Shown: positions 55,916-64,000 of the stretch, piece by piece
Position numbering within the stretch: the first letter of the stretch is position 1
How the letters are laid out: each line of letters begins with the position of its first letter
Source: Meconema thalassinum
Lineage: Eukaryota; Arthropoda; Insecta; Orthoptera; Tettigoniidae
Direction of reading: 5' to 3'
Length of the DNA: 64,000 nucleotides
NCBI GenBank assembly: GCA_946902985.2
Contig: CAMPQE020000051.1
Location: forward strand, 1,364,001-1,428,000
The notes under the pieces: generated by a model
Told to the model about the DNA's origin: nothing
What the model saw: the letters and a program-made list of their open reading frames with translations, nothing else
Databases searched by the model: none
Position numbers and translations under genes: made by a program

Positions 55916-56927
55916 GCAAGTGTTTCTTGAAATGTCGTCCTTGGGTAAAATTGGCATCGCACAGGTTACAGGAAAATAGCGTCATTCCTGTATGGATAAG
56001 GAAGTGTGACTTCAAACTTCCTTTGTGGCTAAATTAAGTTTCGCATATGGCATCTCTCCTGTATGAGTAGCCATATGTCTAATCAAATGACCTTTCTGCC
56101 TAAATTTGGCTTCGCACATGGCACATGAATATGGCTTGATTCCGCTATGGATTAGCATGTGTTTTGTCAAAACACATCTCCCTGTAAATTTGGCTTCGCA
56201 TACAGTACATGAATGTGGCCTCTCACCGCTATGGATCAGCATGTGTGATTTCAAATGTCCTGTCCGCCTAAATTTAGCTTCGCATAAGCTACACGAGTAT
56301 GGCATCATTCCGCTGTGGATTAGCATGTGTCGATTCAAACCACCTTTCAGAGTGAATTTGATGTCGCAAACGCTACATGAATGCGGCTTCTCCCCGCTAT
56401 GGATTAGCATGTGTTTATTCAAAGATCCTCTTCAAGTAAACTTAACTTCGCATACGCTGCATGAATGCGGCTTCATCCCGCTATGGATTAGCATGTGTCT
56501 ATTCAAATCTTCTCTTCGAGTAAACTTAACTTCGCATACGCTGCATGAATGCGGCTTTTTCCCGCTATGGATTAGCATGTGTTTATCCAAATCTCCTCTT
56601 CGAGTAAACTTAACTTCGCATACGCTGCATGAATGCGGCTTCTTCCCGCTATGGATTAGCATGTGTCTATTCAAATCTCCTCTTCGAGTAAACTTAACTT
56701 CGCATACGCTGCATGAATGCGGCGTCTTCCCGCTATGGATTAGCATGTGCGTCTTCAAATTTTCTCTCGAAGTAAACTTAGCTTCGCATACGCTGCATGA
56801 ATATTTTTTCACTTTTTGCTTTATAAAACATTTTTCTGTAGAGTAATTGTTAGTATATTGTCTTCCACTATTACCAACATCATATATCTTCATTGCAGCC
56901 GAATTCAACGTATCAGTACATATCAGC
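55916..56927 (-). pseudogene. C2H2 zinc-finger array gene (11 fingers), interrupted
   Basis: A minus-strand exon preceded by a good acceptor (CCTTCTATTTCAG, AG at 56929-56928) and open from 56927. About 11 C2H2 fingers of 28 residues, linker HSGKKPHSCSVCE-type, for example HSCSVCEVKFTRRGDLNRH. Fingers 2-5 are almost identical at DNA level, indicating recent tandem expansion. The fifth finger has an in-frame TGA (56434-56432) where its sister units have CGA, a CpG-type transition. The frame otherwise continues to about 56040, where a small deletion and frame change disrupt finger 10; finger 11 (FSCNLCDANFTQGRHFKKH) is out of frame. Zinc-finger arrays of this kind bind DNA. Upstream exons are not identified, so a functional paralogue could exist elsewhere. 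Confidence 0.75.
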
Positions 56928-56934
56928 CTGAAAT

Positions 56935-58420
56935 AGAAGGTACTAACAGTTTGAAATAGGGTACATTATTATAGGAAGTGAAATAATAGTCAAGGTATGG
57001 ATTTAAAGGTAAAGAAACTATAATTGGAGAAACTGTCATTAATATCGCTACCAGGAAATAAGTCTTAAAGAAATATTGGGAACTGATTCCGTTTTTATTG
57101 CTCAATAAAATGCTTTTCACACAGTGTGAATGCTATTCAATTGAATTTAATTTGACAGAAAATATTGGGGTCTTGTTGGAAACTCCGGGATCATAGCTCA
57201 GTGAGCATTAGTGTGTTGGGATTGTTTCTTAGCCGCCACATTCTTCTGATCCATAGGCGTTAGATTCCTGCGTGCCGCATGCAATAAAGGACAAGGTGTT
57301 TAAGTTTGCACCCTTCGCATCCCTGCTGACCTTCGCCTATGGATCACCGATGAGCAAATTTATGAAGTAGTGTCTCTTCTTGCGCATCATTGAGCTGAAG
57401 TCTCGCAAAGCGAATAAAAAGCTGAGTGAAAAGACGTCGTAGTGTTTGCTTATAATGTCGTTGATGTTTGATTTTCAATGCTGCACTACATTTCTCCCAT
57501 TATTAAGATAAATAGTCCGTCTTTACTTTACCTCTAAACCCTACAACCGAAGCAATATATTTAACATATTCTAACCTTGCTTGACGCCTATAGTTCATGT
57601 CCTTTATTCTTGCTTCCATTACTATTGACAATTTGCTATTCCTGCTGCCTAAATATGAGCCCTGCCAATCTCTTCCTTTCACTACCACTTACCAGACACA
57701 TCTAACCCCATTCATCTCAATACACCTCATTTCTTACTCCATCTAGCCGCCCAATCTCTAACATTCTCCAATAACCCCACATTCAAATGCTCTTATTTTC
57801 CCGTTCCTGCAGAAGGAATGAACCAAGTTTCACATACTTATAGCACCACACTCCAGACCTCGGCCTCAAAAATGACTTCCCACTAGCTGCATCTATATAT
57901 GACGTTACCATATGTCAACCCATCTTTTATGTATCTTCTCCGCTTGGTCCATATTGCTTCCTAAGTACCAGGGGGCACTAACTTCTTTTAGCGCTTCATC
58001 TGACAATCGATATTGGTATATTCCTTGAATATACACCTTACGCAGTTTGTACCCAGATGGGGTTTTCTAGTTTTTCGCTCTCTCTTATCTCTTTCTTCCT
58101 TGCAAGCCACCGACAGAGATTTCTGAGTGTTTTTGCTCTCTCCTTGTGGTTTTGCTCATGCCTGTGATTAGTGTGTTCCAGTGAACGAGATTCATTACCC
58201 TTCTTTCAACAAAATCATCTAGCTTCTCCTTCGTGTGCCCTCACGTGGCACTGGCTGAACACTCTCATCTCCTGAGGTCAACGTAAGAACACGTTGTCAC
58301 CGACTACTTATAACGCTTGGATGTTCGACTCGTCCTCTACAGAAGGCAACCTACACACTTTTACATTATTTGAACTCTGCTTCAAAAGCAATGTGTGTGC
58401 TTTAATGATCTATGCATTGG
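56935..58420. other. mostly unassigned; weak tRNA-like at 57186-57270
   Basis: Near 57190 an A-box-like TAGCTCAGTGAG is followed at ~60 bp by CGTTAGATTCC; this could be a worn SINE head. Nothing else recognisable to 58420. Confidence 0.3.
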
Positions 58421-58460
58421 GGCAGATGACCTCGTAGTTCCTCCCCTTAAAACAACAATA
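58421..58460 (-). repeat. SINE family-2 3' block
   Basis: TTGGGGCAGATGACCTCGTA with CCCCTTAAAACAACAA is the reverse complement of the 3' block at 3266-3310 with a few changes. Confidence 0.6.
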
Positions 58461-58940
58461 ACAGTAACGATTTATGCTTTCTGGAAGCAACATTTATGCT
58501 TTCTACGTTTGTGACCCTTATGTCCTCCTTCTCTCCCACTACCTTCTCCCCCTCGATCGCCTTGCTAGCCGGGAGCCTTCTCACTTGTTACTCTTCTAAT
58601 GGCCGCCAGCAGACTCGCTCGGTCTATCTACAAGGGACTGCCGTCAGTCAGTCGTCCGACATTTTGTGAAAGCCATGTAGTGATAATTGCTCTATCAGCA
58701 CTTCCAGTTAAAGTAAGCTTTTAGTCTTACGTGACCGTTAATCATTCGATCATGAGCCACCGGGACCGCCCTTTTGCATGGAATCCGAACAACATGACAT
58801 GGCATTTCACTTTGGAAATCTGACATGCATTGACCACGAGTCAGCCAATCAACATGCATAGATAAGTTAAAAAGCTCTCTTAATATTTGCAAGTAATGAA
58901 ATCTGCTATATTTTTTCTCGCTGGCAGGGTATCATCATTA

Positions 58941-60020
58941 TAAGCCTATTTTCATTAAAAAAATGGGCTTATGAGATCACCTTTTGTCCGTGCGTCTGTG
59001 TGTGCTTGTGTTTGTGATGGATTTTTGTGTGTTCCCCCTAATAACTTCTGAATGGCTAGAGCAATTCCAATGAAACTCGGTAAGTTCACTATTTCGGGCG
59101 ACACTGACCGTTGCCTTCAAATTTTGTTACGTCTCACCAATCCAACATGGCGGTTGTGCGAAATATTTCACCAGTATTCAATATCTCCGAAACTATTACC
59201 GATATCACCCTGGAAATTTGTACGGTGATACAGGGAACTACTAAATGTTCACCTATGTGACTTTTGTAAACCTCGTAACTACAAAACCAACATGGTGGCC
59301 AAGCGAAGTTGCGACTTTCAAATAGACGTTTCTCGCGATTTAACCAACCAAACGCAATGAAACTTGGTACTTACTTATTTCCTTCGTTGGCCACACGAAC
59401 CAAAGTCGGTTCATTGCCTCATTCTTTAGCCTCTTCCATTGGTCTCTGTTGCTAGCCATGTTCTCGTTGGCCCCCAGTGTCTCCAAGTCATTCTTGACTC
59501 TATCCATCCACCTCAGTTTTGGTCTACCCAGGGGTATCGTACCTTGTGGCCTCCCTTCTAGCACTGTCTTCACCATTTTCTCTTCTCTTCTCAGGACATG
59601 TCCCAGCCATTCAATTCATCTGCTCTTGGTACAGTATATGTTTATAAACTTTGTAATGCACTGACATCTAACTTTATTCATTTGTTTACATAACCTGAAG
59701 TTGGCGGCTGTGCGAAATATTTCACCGGCATTCTATACCTCTGAAACGATTACAGGTATCACCCTGATATTTTGTTCGGACATAAAGGGCACTACTGAAA
59801 GTTCATCTATGTGACTCTCAAAAATCGATTATCTACAAAAAGAACATGGCGACCAAGTCAAAGCTGAAAGTTTTAAATATACTTTTCTCGCAATTTAATG
59901 ATCCAAATGCAATGAAACATCGTACAGCAAATGTTTATACACATTGTAACGCACTGGTATCTAATTTAGTTCAATTGATTACGTAACCTCAAGATGGCGG
60001 CTCTGCGAATTTCGAAAAGT
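58941..60020 (+). repeat. hairpin-headed repeat with ~290-bp tandem units (copy 2)
   Basis: Starts with the inverted repeat AAGCCTATTTTCATT...AATGGGCTT (58943-58970), then ATGAGATCA and a TG-rich tract. Then come units in which ATGGCGGTTGTGCGAAATAT (59150) recurs as GGCGGCTGTGCGAAATAT (59704) and GGCGGCTCTGCGAATTTC (59996). Subtracting the LINE insertion at 59371-59626 gives a period near 290 bp. Confidence 0.7.
59371..59626 (-). mobile_element. short 5'-truncated RTE-like LINE insertion with TSD
   Basis: Minus-strand coding: MVKTVLEGRPQGT, GRPKLRWMDRVKNDLETLG and NEAMNRLWFVWPT, the extreme C-terminus of an RTE-type LINE, followed by a short AAATAAGTAA tail. The octamer CTTGGTAC flanks both sides (59363-59370 and 59627-59634) and the host repeat reads through once the insertion is removed. 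Confidence 0.85.
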
Positions 60021-60261
60021 AAGTTTTTATTTCTTGTGTTCTATTCATGGGTTCGAAATCAACATTTGTATAATGAACGTAAACAATAATGAGTGAGTAG
60101 GAAATAAAGAGCGGTTCTGGTACAGGGGCTAATGCGCAAGATGGCGGCCGCGCGCAACCAGCCCTATGTTATTCTTATGGAGTGGTCAGTCAGAGCTGGC
60201 ACAGGGGCTAATACGCAAGATGGCCTCCATACTCTGAGACCGTGAATAATGTCACAAGGGG

Positions 60262-60546
60262 AGTTCGACCGTGTAGTTAGTAAATGGAATATTTATTATT
60301 ATTAATAATTTTATTAGGTAATTATTGATTGATAGCTTGCCACGGTGGGTGAGTGGTTATCGTGTCGGACTACCAACCCCTAGCTTGCAAGTTCGCTCTT
60401 GGTCGTGGTAAGTGATTTTTGAAAGGCGGCAAAAATTAAGACACGCATGTCATACGATGTTGGCATGTAAAAGTACCTGGGGTGAGGTCGGCTCTGTAGT
60501 TGCTAAATGGAATATTTATTATTATTAGGTAATTATTGATTGATCA
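60262..60546 (+). mobile_element. SINE family 3 copy plus duplicated tail
   Basis: 60335-60530 starts GCTTGCCACGGTGGGTGAGT and stays alignable to the 28232 copy through ATGTCATACGATGTTGGCATG, then ends in TGGAATATTTATTATTATTA. The same tail (GTAGTTAGTAAATGGAATAT, with AGGTAATTATTGATTGA) lies immediately upstream at 60272-60332, so two SINE ends are adjacent. Confidence 0.7.
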
Positions 60547-60584
60547 TGTACAATCAAAACCAGCCTTATATTGCCCCACTTTAT

Positions 60585-60745
60585 GGCGTAGTGGCTAGCA
60601 TTTTAGCTGTTACTGTGGAGGCTCGGGTTCGAGTCCTGGCCCTGTCAAGAAAATTAATTCTAGGCTGAGGGTTGGAATGGGGTACACTCAACCTTGTGAG
60701 GCAAAACTGACAGGAGCTGGCTTTTGATTCATACCGCAGCCATTC
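60585..60745 (+). mobile_element. tRNA-derived SINE, family 1 (3' truncated)
   Basis: A box TGGCGTAGTGG (60584-60594) and B box GGTTCGAGTCC (60626-60636) are both perfect to consensus. The body aligns to the 2233 copy up to CCGCAGCCATTCTGCC, then is replaced by (CCTAA)n. Confidence 0.85.
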
Positions 60746-60746
60746 T

Positions 60747-60831
60747 GCCTAACTCAACTTCACCTAACCTAACCTTACCTAACCTAACCAAATCCCACCT
60801 TACCTAACATAACCTAACCTAACCTAACTTC
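60747..60831. repeat. interstitial telomere-like (CCTAA)n
   Basis: About 13 degenerate CCTAA units (some CCTTA, CATAA), i.e. TTAGG on the other strand, the arthropod telomere unit. Directly attached to the broken end of a SINE. Confidence 0.75.
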
Positions 60832-61449
60832 AAAGTCAGAATGTAAAATACATTTATTGTTTTTTATACCCTCATAAATTAGATATATAGAATGTCCACC
60901 ACGATTTAGATCCTCGAGCACACTTTCTGACATATCATTAAAACGTGTAGAAAGGAATGTCTGAAAATTTTCACTAACACATAGTACACGTTCACTATAC
61001 ATTGTGTCCACTTTTTGAATGTTAATGATACGGAAAAGAGTATGCATTGGTAATTCAGTGAGCTTTTCTTCTCTCTAATCAACAGTTCTGCCCCCATAGC
61101 ATTGAGAATATTTATTGCAGTAGCCTATAAAGAAACAAAATAAAAATCATATCTACTACAGTTTAGCTATAAGTGACCAGAAGCACTATAACATTTTTAT
61201 TCTAATAAGGAGATTTCCATAATGATAAGAAAAAAAAGCTTACCATAATTGTGGATTGAGTAAGTAAACGTCTTTTGCTGCTTGATGCCACTACTAAACT
61301 GATACTCTTACAACATACAAGTGAGTTCATGTTTCGCTGACTTAATCGTATGTTCCTACGCACTTCCTGTGTGTTGCACGCGCCGTAGTGGATAAATTTG
61401 AAACTAGATGAAATGATTTGCTGACGTAATCGTATGTTCCCCTGCACGC
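60832..61449. other. no gene recognised
   Basis: A minus-strand open frame at 60814-61047 (with SERVLCVSENFQTFLSTRF) partly overlaps the telomere-like tract. I do not recognise it. Confidence 0.25.
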
Positions 61450-61625
61450 ACACGCAGGCCCCTGTGGACGGGATCCTTGTGGACGAGTCCCTGTGGACGG
61501 GTCCCCGTGGACGGGTCATTGTTGACGGGTCCTTGTTGACAAGCCCCTGTGGAAGGGCCCTTGTTGACGGGTCCTTTTTGACTAATCCTTTTAGTCCGGT
61601 CCCTTTGGACTGGTCCCTAATGCTA
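61450..61625. repeat. ~15-bp minisatellite related to the Polinton-like one
   Basis: Units GGTCCTTGTTGACGG, GTCCCTGTGGACGG and similar, about 11 copies. They are the reverse-complement type of the units at 39985-40085 (GACCCGTCAACAAGG). Confidence 0.8.
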
Positions 61626-61639
61626 TGATGAAATTAAAC

Positions 61640-62130
61640 GTTGTTCCAAATGAAACGCAAGCGAAGAGCTGATCGCTACTATGAATTAACATGTTTGTTT
61701 TTTGTTTTTACATATGTGCACTTAGGGTTTTTGTAAGACGGCGGGCTTTTTGAATACAGATTTATAGATAAGTTATTTTTTTTAATTACCAAAAGATCCA
61801 AAACTAATAGGTCATTAGCTTTTTAATATCTCATGAACCAATAAGGCTAGGGACTTGTATGAGAGGTCGTTGGATTTGAGGTGACATTATGTTTTTGAAT
61901 GTACTATTTATTTTTTGACAAAAGGGCCTAACTACACTTTTGTTAATATCTCGCTAACTAATAATTAGAGAGGGTCAAGTGAGGTGTCATGGGACTCAGG
62001 ATGGTCAACCCTTTTCCATGACCAACGAATTTACCCGAAAGATCTATTACAGCATGGTCATTGACCTATGATTTTATAAACTAATCATTGGAGAGGGTCA
62101 AGTGAGGTGTCATAGGACATAGAATGGTGG
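61640..62130. repeat. sequence related to Polinton-like terminus
   Basis: TTATTTTTTGACAAAAGGGC followed by CTAACTACACTTTTG (61907-61941) resembles the TIR word GACAAAGGGCCTAAGTATAC. A GAGAGGGTCAAGTGAGGTGTCAT-like block occurs twice (about 61968 and 62092). Possibly the end of another, diverged member of that family. Confidence 0.4.
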
Positions 62131-64000
62131 GTAGATTATTGGCTGAGGAATAACCTACCCACCAAGGGAAGATGATAAAGAAAAGGTGGGTTTCGGACTG
62201 GAGAGAAAGGATAGAGAAATAGGATGAGAGTCCCACAAAAGTTATAAATTGAACTTTAAACACACTTAAAGGCGGTTACCACAGCAAATCCGCTTTCTGA
62301 TATCTAAAGTGAGTAGGGACTTGGTCGAAGCTAACGGGAAACGCAGCTAGGACTAGGGCGGTTTGCCAGAGAATGGCTTTAGCGTAATCCCTCTCAAGCA
62401 TGCATATGACTACTATGGGGAAGGGTGATAGTCTGGCAAGACAAATAGTAACAGATTTATTCTGTGTTAACGAGAGCATGAACCTAGGAAGAGTTAGGAA
62501 AGCCAGGATCTTGCCTAACTGTAGTATTTGCGAAATGATAAATCCAAAAACAAATATTTAATTTATTTAACAAGGCAAAAGGAGTCTAATAAATTTGACA
62601 AGTATATAGTTTAAATTTTTAGTACAAATTTGGGGTCGCAGACCTCCTAACATTTAAATGTTGCTCCAGGCAATTAACAATTCTTAGGTTTCAAACTTTC
62701 TATATGTACTAAAATCTTAGTAAGATTTTAAAAAGACAAATGAAGTGATCAAAGATAAACATTAATTTGAGTACAAGGTATGTACTTTAAGGTAATTACA
62801 AGTATCTATCTAAGAAAAAAGTTACAACTTCGAAAATAACGAAAAAAAGGAAAACAAGTAAAATGAAAAAGAAGTTCCTATAACTTGTTATGTTTATGCA
62901 GAATTACTTTTATGACAATTATACAAAAGAGGGAAGGTCACTTACTGTGAAACCTGAAGAGAAAGTCAAAAAGGAAGGTTCTAGACTTCCTATGTTCAAA
63001 TAGGAATCACGTGAAAAATGGGGCAAGTTTCCCTTTCGTGAGACCTAGAAATAACTTTATTAATATGGTTTGTTAGTAAGAGGTTTGGGAAAAAGCAAGT
63101 GGGATGGAAGGTAAATGTTCATGGCCGTATTTATGGTAATCGGACGATCGCAACGCGGTAGAAAAGTTGAACAAGCACTATTTTTCACTATAGTCTGTTA
63201 AATGGATGTAAAGTTCACTGTAGTAACACGAAAGTTTATGACAAGGAAAGTTATTGCAATGATGAAAAATAACTGGTTGCACTAGGTAGGCGAGAGTCTA
63301 TTGCTTGAGAAAGTTGTGAATTACAATTAAATGCGCCATAGAACATTCCAGCGGTGGAAGAAAATTCGCTATTGAGCTTTAATTCAGAAGTGAGATTCTT
63401 CAATTTTAAATAGTATTCTCACAAGTGAGTGAAAAATACATGACGGCAGGACTTGTAGATAAAGTACAGGATCTGGAAGGTTCCAGAACGATCTTAATAG
63501 AAGAATGGGGCCAAATTTAATCCAGCGGAGGAACTAGCTTGGTAATATATAGACAGCGGGTATTAGATAATATCCCACGTAGTGAGAAGATTTCTCATTT
63601 AAATAGCTTAAGAAAAGCTACTTTTTGTTAAGGTTGGCTTTGACAGACAAAAGCTCAACATGGCAAATCCCGCAAAGAATGATCACTGCCCCAAATAAGT
63701 AATCTCACGCTGTCTATAAAATAATCAATAAAAGCATGTAGATAATAAAACTGATGAAGATGAGGTTAAAACCTTAAGTCTGTACTTATCTTAGTTGCAT
63801 GTCGAAGGTGAAGTTCCCTTTGACGAATACTTAATGTGCCAACATGGCGTAGAACGTAGAGAGTGCCTCTTGGTTTGAGGAGACTGGCTCTAGTTGAGCC
63901 CTGACTGATCGAGTCAACTGCCGACTTACAAGTGAGACCCACTCAGCAAAGCGCGGAGGGACCAGGAAAGGGAAAAGAGTGGGGGTAGGAGACAAAAGGA
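62131..64000. other. unassigned, probably repetitive
   Basis: No transposase, reverse transcriptase or host domain seen in any frame. The style (GGCTGAGGAATAACCTACCC, later purine-rich non-coding DNA) makes me suspect an LTR or leader of a retrotransposon, but I see no paired LTR, primer-binding site or polyprotein, so this is only an impression. Confidence 0.2.

Noticed and set aside
56106..56846. 246-codon plus-strand open frame with repeated PLWISMC units
   Set aside because: It is the antisense of the zinc-finger array; the periodicity comes from the 84-bp finger units and there is no independent coding signal.
62276..62479. Minus-strand 67-codon frame as a gene
   Set aside because: No domain, no splice or promoter context, and in a region that looks repetitive.
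1..64000. CRISPR arrays, bacterial operons, riboswitches
   Set aside because: Tandem arrays here lack constant-repeat/variable-spacer structure, and all recognisable coding content is of animal transposon type.

Overview
The window is AT-rich animal DNA, most likely from an arthropod with a large, repeat-rich genome. Evidence: tRNA-derived SINEs with clear A and B boxes, hAT, Tc1/mariner, Transib-like and Polinton-like DNA transposons, jockey, CR1-like and RTE-like LINEs, a Penelope-like element, many (TAA)n arrays and a short degenerate (CCTAA)n tract of the TTAGG type. The SINE style suggests an insect, perhaps polyneopteran/orthopteran, but that is a guess from memory. I see no intact single-copy host gene. 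The only non-transposon coding locus is a broken C2H2 zinc-finger array at 55.9-56.9 kb.

Layout. 1.8-6.2 kb: complete hAT element with perfect 8-bp target duplications (TSDs), a dead transposase and two SINEs inside. 6.6-9.5 kb: a second, different hAT, abutting an internally deleted mariner (9.5-10.1 kb). 10.5-11.6 kb: non-autonomous hAT with a 262-bp MITE nested in it. 12.5-14.1 kb: a third hAT relic. 17.8-21.9 kb: a jockey-like LINE split by a 3.1-kb CR1-like LINE in the opposite orientation. 22.1-23.6 kb: Transib-like element with CACAGTG termini and CGCCG target duplications. 24.0-27.9 kb: a Penelope-like element split by a nearly intact hAT (24824-27646) with perfect TSD. 28.1-28.7 kb: minisatellite split by a SINE. 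29.4-30.4 kb: deletion derivative of another hAT. 30.5-31.1 kb: RTE-like LINE tail. 32.1-33.1 kb: GTF2IRD2-type hAT fragment. 33.4-38.8 kb: ZMYM1-type hAT containing a Tc1/mariner-like element that itself contains a SINE.

39743-49359 is the most interesting object: a 9.6-kb element with ~210-bp terminal inverted repeats (TIRs), AG...CT ends and a perfect 6-bp duplication (GTTACC), which are Polinton/Maverick hallmarks. It encodes a zinc-finger/endonuclease-VII/protein-primed family B DNA polymerase, but no integrase, capsid, ATPase or protease is visible. It sits inside a tRNA-like sequence, carries several minisatellites, and has a predicted 725-nt 5' UTR intron filled with a ~118-bp tandem array.

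50.8-55.7 kb: three LINE remnants. 55.9-56.9 kb: zinc-finger array. 58.9-60.0 kb: tandem repeat interrupted by a short LINE insertion. 60.3-60.8 kb: SINEs and telomere-like repeats. 61.4-62.1 kb: minisatellite and motifs related to the Polinton-like termini. 62.1-64.0 kb: unassigned. The window is best read as a stack of nested insertions: several TSDs and split reading frames allow relative ages to be ordered.
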